In this document: positions 1-12,858 of the stretch, in pieces
Position numbering within the stretch: position 1 is the first letter of the stretch
How the letters are laid out: every line of letters begins with the position of its first letter
DNA from: Przewalskia tangutica
Taxonomy: Eukaryota; Streptophyta; Magnoliopsida; Solanales; Solanaceae
Direction of reading: 5' to 3'
DNA length: 64,000 bases
Assembly: GCA_029844215.1 (NCBI GenBank)
Contig: CM056733.1
Span: forward strand, 7,995,501-8,059,500
Notes under the pieces: model-generated
Database searches by the model: none
Told to the model about the DNA's origin: nothing
Seen by the model: the letters and a program-made list of their open reading frames with translations, nothing else
Program-made: the position numbers and the translations under genes

Positions 1-2071
1 ACACGTATGCCAAATCCAAATACATAGTCTAGAAATGTATGTCATGTCCCTCAAATGCAACTAAAGATTGAGATAAAGATAACACCCAAGGGTATGCTGG
101 AAGTATCATCCTCACCTTGATTGTTGGGGATCAACTACTCGAACTCAACCATGTGGTCTTACGAAGGGGTAATGTACTGAATTTGTATCCAAAAAGAATA
201 CAGTAAGCGTAGCATGAGTACACAATATATCCTCATAGACATCATAGGCCGACAACAATGGAAGATACATAATCTGATATAAATACCGAGTTGACACCAA
301 ATAATCCTATATTAACAACTCAATAGTCCAATTAATGCCACAATGTTCACATAATATTGCATAGAATTTCACAACATCTTTTCAAGTAGGATTTCATAAT
401 CTATCAAGTAACCTCAATCCAAATAGTTCAATAACAGAGATCCTAATCTCAAATAGCAAATTCAAGTCTTTCGTTTTCAAAAATCTAGTCAATTCATTAT
501 CAGTCACTTCAATTACAAGTCCACCCACAATTAATCAATGACATGCCATATATGTATGACATGATTGCAATGCATATGTCATGTACCTTTTATGATCCGA
601 TATATAATACATCAAGGTGTTATTATGATCTGTATGATATACAATGCATATGTCAGGTACCTATTATGATCCGGTATACAATACATCAAGATTTTATTCC
701 CATTGAAGCCCAACTCTTGGATGAATAATATCATGTTGCAAGCAAGCAACTCCGTTACCCGTTTATCAATATCATCTCAATGTTGCCATAATCTCATAGT
801 ATTCTTACCTTTCCGGCCTCTTGGACCCATAACATATCCATACCAGTCTCATACTAATATCACACAACTATGAGTGTATAAATGCAAATGACAATACAAG
901 CCAAGATATCATGATATAATGAAATACAATCAAGTATAGAGATGACATATCACATATTTTCAATATTCAATAACATACATATACAGTCCAAGACAGAATC
1001 ATGATATCATATCAAAAGCATATGTGATGAGTAAACAAACAATAACAAACATGGTGGCAAGCTCACTTATGGCGAAGATCCCAAACAAGAAGCCGGAATT
1101 AGCACAAGGCTAATTCCCTAAATCATCTATCATCACAGTTCAACCTCAGTACCCACTCATAAGTTCATCACAACTAGCTGAGTGGAACCCCTAAATACGC
1201 CTAATACCCCTCAATATTTATATCTAATTACGCACTTCTATCGAAGTCTCAAAACTAAATTGTAACCTACCTCTAGGATAAATAGGAGCGCTACACGATC
1301 AAGCTTAGTGATAGCCTTTCTCTTTCTCTGCGCCTCATGATAATTGAAGTCTAATCACGAATATTATAATCGTTATTATAAAGCTTACACAATATAAACC
1401 AAGACTTAAATATCAATTACGGGCCCATGCTATCAAGACTCGAACTTTAATACTCAAAAATCAAGAATACATACTAGGTAGTCATATCCTTAAGTTAATT
1501 GAAAATCTATACACATTTGAACCCTCAATTGAACAATATACAAAATCCCAAAATTGAAACCTTAGAAATTTCCCCCAATTGGAATAGGTTTCTATATCCA
1601 AATTAAGCATTATAACATGATCATATAGCAATATCTATCACTAATTAACAATAATATAAGTAAACTATTCCATTAAACCTGCATTGATTAAACTCTTTTA
1701 AACTTATAAGGATGCATAACTTGTGTTCCCCAACTTATAATTATTCTATAACACCATTATTAATGAACATAGAAACATAAACTTAATTCACAAAGGAATA
1801 ATCACATAGCCTTAGAATGAAATTGTTCTTAGACTTTTGAAAACGCTCTATGACGACTCTGGTTTCAAGATATTATAATTTGGGAAAGAAAACATGACCT
1901 AAGGAATATATAAGACACATGATACAATGATTCTACCTTGGTGGAATAACTCTACTAGAGCATACCCGCTACTGCGAACAAGACCCCACTGAATCGATGT
2001 CACTTGACACCTCACCTCAGTGTCATGACAAACACGACTCTGCAGAGGTGGACTCGCCCATGCGCATAAAT
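1..2071. other. AT-rich intergenic DNA, no gene recognised
   Basis: Both strands are full of stops and no reading frame has a recognisable domain. The style (CA- and AT-rich with scattered TCACCTTG-like strings) resembles decayed LTR or spacer sequence. I found no paired repeat elsewhere in the window that would prove it. It ends at the start of the LTR of element C. The only internal structure seen is a short 74-bp duplication listed separately. Confidence 0.6.
568..705. repeat. Two-copy imperfect tandem repeat, period 74 bp
   Basis: A unit beginning CAATGCATATGTCA at 568 is repeated at 642. Both copies continue through TATGATCCG and ATACATCAAG. The second copy is slightly diverged and ends near 705. 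There is no coding meaning. Confidence 0.7.
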
Positions 2072-3230
2072 TGATGAAAGATAGTCCGTGAACTTACACA
2101 CACAACTTGAGCCATTAAGTGATTTTCCAACGGTGCCCACAACTAAGCATCAATCTATGGCTAGATGCCTAAAATGGCATGGAATATGGAGTGGAATTGA
2201 AGGCATCACTTAAAGATGCAAGGAGACACATTTATTTTGGCCTTTATGTTGGTCTTGGATGACACCATTTTCTTTTAGCTTGTATTTAAATTTCTAGATT
2301 AACTACTAGCTTCCTTAGGACATAATTAATAGGTCGTATAATAAGGTGACTAGGTCGTGTAAGAGGATCGGGTGACAAGGACAAGAATCATCTACAAGAA
2401 GAGCTTTTAAGGAGATAATTCATGAACTAACAAGTTCATGCACTTATCTACATAGAAGACATCAAGAATGGCCTAGGTAACATGAAGAGGCGGCCAAAAA
2501 TTCTCTCATTTCCGTTCGGCCAAGGAACATGCTAAAGATGGAAGCTTCCGAACGTATTCTAATGGGATGATTTATGTCACGACCCGAACCCGGGCCCGTG
2601 ACTGGTGCCTTACCCCGGGCACCCTAGTGATACAACATCAGAGAAAATCAGCGGAAATAAAAACATGAACATGAATTAAGAGAAAAGATAAATAAACAGG
2701 CCAACCAAAACAGTTGCCTTAATCATATATACATAAATACCCGAACAATTATCCTTTTTACAAACCACCGCCACAATTACTCTGCACTCTAAGATTTACA
2801 ACGGTATGACGGACAGGCCCGCCATACCACAGATGTATAAGAATCTACTGACTCGTGGTAACATACCAAAAGATAAGCCTCCAAGGAACGGAGCTTCCCA
2901 ACACGCTGAAATGTGATCCTATAAGCGGGGATCGGCGGTCGATGTACCTTTTACTGCGGCATGACGCGGCCTCGAAGGAGTCGATCTGACAGTACCAAGT
3001 ATGTGAAATCGTAAAATCAGAAATGAAATCATAATAGTCTATAAAGCGGGAGACATGTATGATAACCAAACTACGATTCCAACATAAGAGTAGTCATGTC
3101 AAGTCGTGACTCACGCCCTAAAAGTCATCCTCCGTACGTGGAACTCCTTCCTCACCGCCGATCTAGGTACAAATCATGTGATACGTATAACGGTCTCGGC
3201 CCATCTTATGGACCCAATATAGAAACGTGT

Positions 3231-3484
3231 GGAATACATTCCTGTTCATCCGTGAACCGTAGTCGAGTGAAATACATTCCGGATGAGCCAGTAGTCGAGT
3301 GAAATACATTCCGGATGAGCCGGTAGTCAAGTGAAATACATTCCGGATGAACCGTGTCAGTGAAATACATTCCGGATGAACCGTGTCGGTGAAATACATT
3401 CGGATGAGCCGTGTCAGTGAAATACATTCCGGATGAACCGTGTAATCAAGTGAAATACATTCGGATGAACCGTGTCGAGTAGAA
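3231..3484. repeat. Tandem repeat array in A 3' LTR, about 29-34 bp units
   Basis: Seven to eight contiguous units are built on GTGAAATACATTCCGGATGA followed by ACCGTGTCA or variants. There is no unique spacer between units. The matching array in the 5' LTR is at 8574-8852. Minus-strand reading frames through it give a repetitive peptide that is only a by-product. Confidence 0.9.
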
Positions 3485-5319
3485 CACAATACTTGCACAA
3501 CAAGGCTATCACACGTAACATGGTCAAGTTTCATAACAACAAGCATAAGCAAGTTACACAACTCAAGGTACTTTCATTTTATGTCAAAGTCCGATTTTTA
3601 ACCTTAAAGTACTACGTCCGATAAATTCCTTTTAAGATCCATTTCTTTTACAAAGGTCACCCGATACGTAGTATAAAATTAGAGTGATTAACATTGTTAA
3701 GTACACCAAAATGCTTTCCTTTGTAAAATCAAGTAACAACCTTATTTTCCAAACGCGTTGAGTTTGCCTAATTTCAAATGCTCAAGTTTCTCATTTTAGA
3801 AAAGGTTTCGTAGTTCATAGTTTTAAATCCTTTAAAACATAATTCTCCTTTAAACGTTTTGAGAAACCTATGTCTTATAAGTGAGTAGGTTATTCTTGTT
3901 TATAATCAATCTTATTAGCGACCATGATCTAGAAATGTCATTTTGTCTCATCTTAGCTTCTGCGGATGGAAGTTTCTCGGTTTTAATAATACTTAGTTAT
4001 TCATTACATTTTCCTTTATTAACGCTGCGATGGTTTATTGATACACATTACGATTTCCAAATCAAGAAACGTTATTCCTTTATTTCTCACGAATGAGGTT
4101 TCACACAAAATCCATATTAATTCATTTAAGTTAAGTCTCTTATTTATAAGATCCAATCTCTTAACTTTTGAAATTAATAAACCATTCATTTTACCACCCT
4201 TAAGACGTTATACCTAACTTCCCATAAAGCTAGTATAACACTTATTGTTTTAAAACAACCAAATACGGTTAACACGTATGCGTCACAGTACTACATAGCT
4301 CACACATATCATGCTAGAAAAGATAGGAAGAGGTTCACATACCTCGCGACGATTATCGACTAATAGCAAAACGCTCCAAGTACCTCAAACCGCTTCGGCT
4401 ACTCCAGCCAAGTAGATCACGCCATACGTAGTACTTCAACCTATAGAGGCCACAGGCGCCTATTAACATCCTAGATCTCAATGTAGAATATTCTACGAAT
4501 ATTGGCAGACCTCCCCGCAGCGTAAATCTCCTCTCTATCGAGGCCGCTACCAAGCCAACCAGCCGAGGGGTTAACACGCCTAACCGACGTGTACAATTCT
4601 ACTACACGGAATGCTACACAAGTCTCGTAATACACACCCTATGTAATTACAGTTCGGATCACTTTTTAAATTCAGCTTAAGTCGCAAGACATTGCGTAAG
4701 TATTATTCGAGCTTAAGTCAAAAGACATTGCCGCACAACTATGTTCAGTTCTATATATAGTATACTTAACTATATATTCCTACAACATGTAATTTCCAAT
4801 TACAACAGAAGGTCAAGAGTGTTTACCTCGTTAAGCCCAAAATTATCCAAGTTATATGTCGATCCTGAACAACGTTTAGCTCCTACTCCGGGCGCTCCAA
4901 TCCGTTCCAACCAACCCTTAGAAGTTCTAACCAACTTCTACTTATGACTTCAACTACGGGTGAAGATTTACTTAGGGTTTCGTTTTTGTGACTGAGGGAA
5001 GTATAATAGTATTTTCTGGGCTTTTGTAAAAGTGTAACCTTGGGAATACTACAAGGTATTTAGGCCAAGGTATTTGGGCATTATAACAATACTTGGAGAG
5101 TATTTCTATACCACAAAAGGGGGTATTTATACGAGACAACTAGGCTAGGGGGGGTACCCCACGGCAAAACACCACAAAGGGGAGGGAGGTGGCTCTCGGC
5201 CAAGGGCTCTCAAAGGGGGAGGGGGGTGTGGTGGACGAAAGCTCAAGGGAGAGGGAGTATTTTGAGACTTAGTTAGATTGCTCAAGTTTTTGGATGAAGA
5301 AAGTCTTCAACTAGAGGGG

Positions 5320-5327
5320 TATTTATA
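5320..5327 (-). promoter_or_regulatory. TATA box of A 3' LTR
   Basis: On the minus strand this reads TATAAATA followed by CCCC. A purine/pyrimidine-mixed leader (GAAGACTTTCTTCATCC) follows about 20-30 bp downstream. The same arrangement occurs at 13482 (A), 22098 and 27734 (E), 31187 and 36956 (F), 42597 (B) and 62731 (H). That conservation supports a shared LTR promoter. Confidence 0.65.
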
Positions 5328-5733
5328 GGTCAAGTGAAGGCCAACCAATGGCCAAGATCCATCCAAGTTTTAGGCAAGTGTAAGGCTAAGATTAAGCCAA
5401 GTACACCTTATCCATCTACCACCAAAATATCCTACCTAACCCTTGACTAAAAAGCCAAGGCCAAATCGTCCAAGAGGACGCCTCAAGTGCTCCAATTAGA
5501 GGGTGACAAGTGTCGCCCTCTCGTTGGTCCAAAATGTTTCGTCTCTCGGAAAAATCCGCAAAATTTATAAATGACATAGCCGGAATTTTCCCTACGAAAG
5601 CTGTGGAAACGTTTCATCGAAAAACGACTCTAATCGGGTGTTGTGTACAAATTTCGAAACTAGCCAACTTTTAAGGCTCAAATTATAATACGTACGCGCT
5701 CATGTACATACTCTGGAAATACGGAGTATAACA

Positions 5734-5749
5734 TTTTCTCCCCTCCTTA
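5734..5749 (-). other. Polypurine tract of element A
   Basis: On the minus strand this is CTAAGGAGGGGAGAAAA, immediately upstream of the 3' LTR. It would prime plus-strand DNA synthesis. The equivalent tract follows the LTR in B (18533), E (22513), F (31619), D (46765) and H (63136). Confidence 0.85.
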
Positions 5750-6029
5750 GAAACATTCGTCCCGAATGTTCCTTCTCAAGACGGATAACGATAAAGTTCC
5801 TCTTAACTTTAAACAAATTTCCAATGCCACACATGGCAACAAAGTAACACACGTACTCTCCCTGCCTTACTCGTCGTGCCCTTCCCGAACACTTGAAATC
5901 TTCTCATATACGTACCACACTTCAGTTATCGCTTCAGTTTTCAAAACCTTGGAGTCACCACCTCCAACTTGGTTATCTTAACTAGCCTCAATCTTCCTTA
6001 AGGCCATTCCCGGCCTTCACGATCTGCTT

Positions 6030-6506
6030 CTGGTCGAACACACCCACGAACTCATACGATGGTCAACTAAACTTGGGCCCAGCACCCTCGTGACCCTACC
6101 ACCGCGGGACCACCCGGAGCTGACCCCACTCGAAGCAGTGCGGGTTGGCCCGCAACACGGCCCCAACCCGACCACTGTCGCGCCAACTCTTGCTCGCCGA
6201 CACGGAACAATCTTGCTAAATCACATCATGAAAGATACCACTTTCATTTACCCAACCTGTGGACTTATCACACAATACATTCTGCATAAAATGCACTCGA
6301 CAGAGCACTCGCAAAATCTTGTACTCAAGACGACCTTACATCTAAGGTCTCAATAATACTCTAAGGTTCATCATTTCTCACCCCCAGCTTACCCTTTTCT
6401 GACTGTGTTCCTAAATCACATTTTAGCACAAAGCTATCCGAACATAACACTTAACACATTAACATAACATCAAAACATACAAGCCTCTGAGGGTTAAGGA
6501 TATACC
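6030..6506 (-). other. Shared non-coding block in place of pol (element A)
   Basis: This block of about 0.5 kb starts at the CTGGTCGAAC string and ends at the GAGGGTTAAGGATATACC string. It also occurs in E (22799-23288), F (32740-33248) and B (38001-38528), always between the 3' region or integrase stub and gag. It is absent from the coding element D. I see no open frame or domain conserved across the four copies. It marks a common non-autonomous ancestor. Confidence 0.75.
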
Positions 6507-6559
6507 CAAGCTACCGCTCCACTCTAATCATAAGTCCACTGCAGGCGCATAAGTAGAAG

Positions 6560-7710
6560 GCGATGAACACGCCATCGATCCGTAGGCTGCGCTAAGCCGG
6601 TACCTCTCCTATAAGCACGCCTCGTCACATGGCCACGACGGCCGCAGTGAAACAAGCACCGATAAAAAGACGACATTCCGGGATGATGTTTGCCACATCG
6701 TACACGGGAGACGTGAATCCGCCGCTAGCACTCACGTATACCGTGAAGCCCCGAGCTCGGCTCGAATACCCGAGCGTCGAAGGCGAGAAGGACCACTGCA
6801 TCTTGGCGGAGGTACATAACTAGATCGCTGCCGAGGCGGTCCGCCTCGAAGTTACCAAAGGACCTCGCTGCTCGCCTCTTCGCCGATCTCGCCATTCCGT
6901 CGACCTCTCCGTGCCTCACATCCTAGTGCATGAGCTTGCATGCGGGCAATGTCCATGCCCGAAGAGCTACACCGTACAAGCCTCGCCAAGTAATCGTCGG
7001 CCCGGTGACGTGGCGGTGTACTCGTCCTCCATATCCGCTACTACGGTGGGAACATACCGAGCTAATGAGTCGAACTCACATTGTACTCTCTAACCGCCCG
7101 CCCGCCCCGCCTCAACGTCAAAAATCTGTGGCCCGAGCCCTCCTCATCTCTGTGGAGGCAAGAAATGTGCAAGAAATGCCCTCGAGAACTCGTCCCAAAT
7201 CGCTGGAAGTGCATGCTCTTCCCGGACAGCTCACGAATCAAACTATCCAATCGTAGTATCACGCAGGTGATGCGAACCCAATACCACCGACTCGCCTCGA
7301 GGCTCGATCACTCTCATGATCCGGCCGCTTCGGATAAACTCCCGAGGGTCATCTCGGCTCGATCCATAGAACATGGCGGGCTACAACTCGTAAAGTCACG
7401 TAGCCTCAAACCGCTCGCCGGTGAACTACGGTGCTATCGGGCCGAATCATTGCATCCAGCCTATCCTCATATCGCCACGACCGCCGATCGGGCCATCTCT
7501 TGTACCCGTCATCGCCCGGCTCGGGTGGGAGGCTCAGTCAGAGTCTCGGCCCACCGCCGCTCTAAGCTCTCTTTGGTCTTTGGCGTCGCGAAACCCGCCC
7601 GCGTCGAGCACTGCCTCGTGTACCGCCAGCGCTGCGCCTCGTACTCAGATCTCGCCACGCCTCCTCGATCGCTTTGCCTATCTGGGCTGCCAAGGTTTTA
7701 CGCGAGGCAT
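6560..7710 (-). pseudogene. gag: Element A gag remnant
   Basis: The putative start codon is at 7710 (MPR..., aligned with the MPPRKA start in B at 39371). Recognisable pieces sit in different frames. A capsid piece with RAVREYNV lies within 7062-7262. A C-terminal piece with KRRAARSFGNFEADRL lies within 6725-6919. Many small indels prevent a continuous frame. Some of these lie at CTG/CAG sites and may be sequencing errors rather than true decay. The long plus-strand frame at 7081-7824 is antisense to this gag and is not a gene. Confidence 0.75.
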
Positions 7711-7895
7711 AACGGTAAAAATAGGGATACGTCGGAGGGCCCAACTTATCACACGCTCAGGCACGATCTCGTAATGAGAAGAATGGAAACTAATCCTAAA
7801 TGTCCTATAGCCTCACGATTATAGATGTGGTGCACAACACACCGATAATCAAGACTCTACTAGACACGGTCGTAGACACTTTCCGAGGACTAATC

Positions 7896-7907
7896 GCTCC
7901 GATACCA
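7896..7907 (-). other. Primer-binding site of element A
   Basis: The plus strand reads GCTCCGATACCA four bases before the 5' LTR. On the minus strand it is TGGTATCGGAGC, one change from the initiator tRNA-Met site TGGTATCAGAGC. The altered base falls in the CTG triplet that is also altered in E and F. Confidence 0.8.
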
Positions 7908-8573
7908 CTTTTGTCACGACCGAACCTGGGCGTGATCGTGCCTACCGGGAACCCTAAAGTGATACAACATCGAGAAAATCACGGAAATAAAAACATGAAC
8001 ATGAATTAAGAGAAAAGATAAATAAACAAGCCAACCAAAAACAGTTGCCTTCATCATATATACATAAATACCGACAGCTTATCCTTTTTACAAACCCCGC
8101 CACACAAAGGTTACTGCACTCTAAGATTTACAATGGTATGACGGGACAGGTTCGCCATACCCACGAATGTATAAGAATCTACTGACTGTGGTAACATACC
8201 AAAAGATAAGCCTCGAAGGAACGGAGCTTCCCAACACTGAAATGTGATCCTATAAGCGGATCGATCGGCGGTCGATGTACCTTTTACTGCGGCATGAACG
8301 CGGCCCCAAGGAGGTCGATAACAGTACCAAGTATGTGAAATCAGAAAAATCAGAATGAAATCATAATAGTCTATAAAGCAGGAGACATGTATGATAACCA
8401 AACTACAGTTCACAACATAAGAGTAGTCATGTCAAGTCAGGGACTCACGCCCTAAAAGTCATCCCTCATGCCCGTGGAACTCCTTCCTCACTGCCGGCAG
8501 TCTAGGTACAAATCATGTGATACGATATACGTGTCTCGGCCCATCTTATGGACCCAATATAGAAAGCGTGTGG

Positions 8574-8852
8574 AATACATTCTGCTCATCCCATGAACCG
8601 TGAGTCGAGTGAAATACATTCCCGGATGAACCGTAGTCGAGTGAAATACATTCCGGATGAACCGTAGTCGTGAAATACATTCCGGATGAACCGTGTCAGT
8701 GAAATACATTCCGGATGAACCGTGTCAGTGAAATACATTCGGATGAACCGTGTCAGTGAAATACATTCGGATGAACCGTAATCAAGTGAAATACATTCGG
8801 ATGAACCGTGAATCAAGTGAAATACATTCGGATGAACGTGAATCGAGTAGAA
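8574..8852. repeat. Tandem repeat array in A 5' LTR
   Basis: Contiguous units of about 29-34 bp with the core GTGAAATACATTC(CG)GATGAACCGT, homologous to 3231-3484. Unit boundaries and lengths differ from the partner array mainly by loss of single C or G bases. Confidence 0.9.
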
Positions 8853-10937
8853 CACAATACTTGCACAACAAGGCTATCACACGTAACATGGTCAAGTTTC
8901 ATAACAACAAGCATAAACAAGTTACACACAACTCAAGGTACTTTCATTTTATGTCAAAGTCCGGATTTTTAACCTTAAAGTACTACGTCCGATAAATTCC
9001 TTTTAAGATCCATTTCTTTTACAAAGGTCACCCGATACCCGTAGTATAAAATTAGAGTGATTAACATTGTTAAGTACACCAAAATGCTTTCCTTTGTAAA
9101 ATCAAGTAACAACCTTATTTTCCAAACGTTCAAGTTTGCCTAATTTCAAATGCTCAAGTTTCTCATTTTAGAAAAGGTTTCGTAGTTCATAGTTTTAAAT
9201 CCTTTAAAACATAATTCTCCTTTAAACGTTTTGAGAAACCTATGTCTTATAAGTGAGTAGGTTATTCTTGTTTATAATCAATCTTATTAAGCAGCCATGA
9301 TCTAGGAAATGTCATTTTGTCTCATCTTAGCTTCTATGCAGATGGAAGTTTCTATTGGTTTTAATAATACTTAGTTATTCATTACATTTTCCTTTATTAA
9401 CGCTGCAGTGGTTTATTGATACACATTCTGATTTCCGAAATCAGTAAAACGTTATTCCTTTATTTCTCACGAATGAGGTTTCACACAAAATCCATATTAA
9501 TTCATTTAAGTTAAGTCTCTTATTTATAAGATCCAATCTCTTAACTTTTGAAATTAATAAACCATTCATTTTACCACCCTTAAGACGTTATACCTAACTT
9601 CCCATAAAGCTAGTATAACACTTATTGTTTTAAAACAACCAAATACAGTTAACACATGTACGTCTACCGTACTACATAGCTCACACATATCATGCTAGAA
9701 AAGATAGGAAGAGGTTCACATACCTCGCGACGATTATCGACTAATAGCAAAACGCTCCAAGTACCTCAAACCGTCGGCTACTCCTTAAGCCAAGTAGATC
9801 ACGCCATACGTAGTACTTCAACCTATAGAGGCCACAAGGCGCCTATTAACATCCTAGATCTCAATGTAGAATATTCTACAGAAAATTCGGCAGCACCTCC
9901 CCCCCCCGCAACAGCGTAAATCTCCTCCTCTATCGAGGCCGGCTACCAAGCCAACCAGGGGGGGGGTTAACACGTCTAACCGGACGTGTACAATTCTACT
10001 ACACAGTAATGCTACACAAGTCTACTGTAATACGCCCCACGTAATTACGATTCACCACTTTTTAAATTCAGGCTTAAGTCGCAAGACATTGCCGTAAGTA
10101 TTATTCAGGCTTAAGTCAAAAGACATTGCCGCACAACTATGTTCAGTTCTATATATAGTATACTTAACTATATATTCCTACAACATGTAATTTCCAATTA
10201 CAACAGAAGGTCAAGAGCGTTTACCTCGTTAAGCCCAAAATTATCCAAGTTATATGTCGATCCTGAACAACGTTTAGCTCCTACTCCGGGCGCTCCAATC
10301 CGTTCCAACCAACCCTTAGAAGTTCTAACCAACTTCTACTTATGACTTCAACTACGGGTGAAGATTTACTTAGGGTTTCGTTTTTGTGACTGAGGGAAGT
10401 ATAATAGTATTTTCTGGGCTTTTGTAAAAGTGTAACCTTGGGAATACTACAAGGTATTTAGGCCAAGGTATTTGGGCATTATAACAATACTTGGAGAGTA
10501 TTTCTATACCACAAAAGGGGGTATTTATACGAGACAACTAGTCTGGGGGTACCACGCAAGAAACACCACAAAGGGGAGGGAGGTGGCTCTCGGCCAAGGG
10601 CTCTCAAAGGGGGAGGGGGGTGTGGTGGACGAAAGCTCAAGGGAGAGGGTGTTATACCCCGTAGTTCTGACCCTACGTACGAGAGCGTACGAAAGTATGT
10701 AAGACTTAAATTTTTTAAGGATAGGTTGACGGATTGTTCCGGGCGGGTTTTAGTCAACTTTGAGGCGGGTTATGACCCGGTATATTGAGAGTTCCTAAGT
10801 GTTTCAAAGGCCTAGGGCGTAGTTCGTTGAGTCTGGATTCCAACGCAACCAACCGTTCGTCGATAGGGCGTCGGAGTAGGAAGTTATGAGAATTACAAGT
10901 TCAGTGCGCAGTCGGACAGAAACGTGTTTCGGACTAA

Positions 10938-11095
10938 GGCGACAGGGCCGCGGCTCCGGGTGCAGGGCCGCGGCGCCTAAAGTACCGCAGGGTCGCAGCA
11001 GTTACAGAGCCGCGGCGCCAGGGCAGCGGTGGCGCGCGAAAGATCGAGGATCGCGGAGGTTTAGCTGGCGCCGCGTGGCGCTGGCGCCGGCGGGT
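10938..11095 (+). promoter_or_regulatory. GC-rich module in the 5' part of solo LTR S
   Basis: A dense cluster of CCGCGG, GGCGCC and related GC palindromes sits in otherwise AT-rich DNA about 290-445 bp into the LTR. It lies upstream of the TC-rich putative leader. The 5' LTR of D has the same kind of module (54355-54470), but the 3' LTR of D does not. A U3 regulatory role is inferred from position only. Confidence 0.5.
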
Positions 11096-12398
11096 TTTTA
11101 GGCGGAAAAACTTAGGAAATCTGATTTTTGTTTTGAAAAGAGGCCATGGGAAGGTGACAAGTGTCCCCCCCCATCTGATTTTCTGTTGCATGCAATATAT
11201 TGACCAAGGCTTGGTCATTTTCTATCTTTCATCTTCACTCTCTCTCTCTCAAATTGCTCCCCCTTCTCTCTAAACTTCCAGCCCTCTCTCTAGAACCCCA
11301 AGAGAAATTCTAAGCCTAAGAAAAATCTGAAAGATAAGAGCAAGAAAAGGAAGCTTGTGGCTAGCTTGTTGGCATTGTTGTGGTGGTGTTCTTGGCAAGG
11401 AAGCTAGCAATATTTGGAATAAGTTTGGCTAAAACTTTAAGGTAACATTTCTTCCTTTAGAATTAGTTCTAGTGTTGCATGTTTAGAAGAAGGAACTTGT
11501 GATAGTAGATAATGCTCTTAGAATCATTGCATGCTAGAAATGTGGTTTGGATATGAAGAATGGGTTAAGAAGAGATTATGAGCATGTTGTAGCCTAAAAA
11601 CTACCTTAGAATTGTTAAGTAAATTGTTGTAGACTTATGGGACAGAATTTTGGGTATGTAATCCCCTTGAATTGTTGGTTTGATTGAGCCTTAAATGTGG
11701 CGTTTGGATGATAAATTCGACCTTGAGAAAGGTGGCAAAGTGAGTAGAAACAAAGGAAATGCTGATTTTCCATAGAATTTAGTGACTTAGAACTTGGATT
11801 GTTCTACTTTGAGATTAGAGGTTAACAAGCGTATCATGATTATTATAGGTTGAGATATTACTTGCGGTAGTTGAGCTTAGCAAGTGGATTGACCAAAGAG
11901 GTATGTGAAGCTTTCCTATCTCTTGAGCATGAATAGATGAAACTATGTAGTACGGTAGACGTACAAGATTTGGTGTTCTTACTTGTTTTGATTATAAAAT
12001 GACTTGTTCGTTTTAAAAATGTATAAGTCCCTTGATTAAGGGAAAAGTATGATTTTACTAAAGTATAGAGTTAATATAACAACTTTATGGGAAGTTGGTT
12101 TATTAGCTTCATAAAAGGTTAATGAGAAGAGATTTTACTCTAAGTAAGATAAGTATATGAAGAGGCAAATTGATTTAAAGGCATCAATTGCCCAAAGGCT
12201 TTTATGTATAAAGAAGAGTCACTTTTAAAAGAGTTGAAGCATGTAGTACTTGGGTTAAATTCGGTTGGCTTTTTATTAAAGATATGGTTAAGTGCCTTAA
12301 GTAAACTAAAATGAGAGGGTATATGAGCAAGATTAGTAAGAAGTTATAAGTTTTCTTAACTTATTTATTATTATGATATGATGACAGTTTGAGATAGG

Positions 12399-12614
12399 GT
12401 AAGAGTATGTCTGAGGGGCAAGCCCCAAGATCGTCATACCACCTCCTTCAGTGTAAGAGTATGTCTGAGGGGCCAGCCCCAAGATCGTCATACCATCTGC
12501 TTCAGTGTAAGAGTATATCTGAGGGGCCAGCCCCAAGATCGTTATACCAGCTGCTTCAGGGTAAGAGTATATCTGAGGGGTAAGTCCCCAAGATCGTTAT
12601 ACCACCAGTTCGTG
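12399..12614 (+). repeat. Four-unit 54-bp tandem repeat in solo LTR S
   Basis: Units start GTAAGAGTATGTCTGAGGGG at 12399, 12453, 12507 and 12561, exactly 54 bp apart. The same unit, reversed, occurs three times in solo LTR G (58264-58422). D carries only a degenerate trace near 44740. Confidence 0.95.
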
Positions 12615-12836
12615 GATTTGCTACCCATGATGCGAGGAATACCTCATGCGAGTCCTTAGGGGCTTATGCGGGTGAAATAGTCCCATGCCGGCGGGTACAG
12701 CCGATGCGAGGAGTACCTCATGCGGGTCCACAGGGACCTATGCGGGTGAAATAGTCCCAGGAGTAGGGGTGCTTATGGATACCGCTGCGAGGTACCCTGT
12801 CTTGATCCTAAGGCCCCTATTTTATGCAGTATTATA

Positions 12837-12858
12837 TGTATATATATATATATATACT
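12837..12858. repeat. TA dinucleotide microsatellite
   Basis: An alternating TATATA run within solo LTR S, just after TATGCAGTATTATATG. A similar run is at 26882-26901 in the E 5' LTR. Confidence 0.9.

Larger units (their letters stand above)
2575..5733 (-). repeat. Element A 3' LTR (3159 bp)
   Basis: It reads TGTCACGACCC...GGAGTATAACA on the plus strand, so in element sense it is TG...CA. It carries a direct-repeat array (3231-3484) and a reversed TATA box at 5320. It pairs with 7912-13892. Large parts are almost identical to the 5' LTR: the stretches 4741-4947 and 10139-10345 give translations that differ at one residue. Other patches disagree at CAG/CTG and CCGG sites. Confidence 0.95.

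Noticed and set aside
1..2071. The left margin considered as another retrotransposon LTR
   Set aside because: The style is similar, but there is no second copy, no TG...CA ends, no primer site and no target duplication in the window to support the call.
3163..3561. Minus-strand reading frames of up to 132 codons with repeats such as HPECISL and MYFTD (also 8488-8855)
   Set aside because: They are translations of the 29-34-bp LTR direct repeats. The two LTR copies do not preserve the frame, and there is no start context or domain.
6090..6356. An 88-codon plus frame in the shared non-coding block of A, considered as a captured gene
   Set aside because: The frame is not conserved in the E, F and B copies of the same block and has no recognisable domain.
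7081..7824. A 247-codon plus-strand open frame in element A
   Set aside because: It is antisense to the gag remnant. Gag pieces are recognisable on the minus strand, and the plus frame has no known domain and is not kept in E, F or B.
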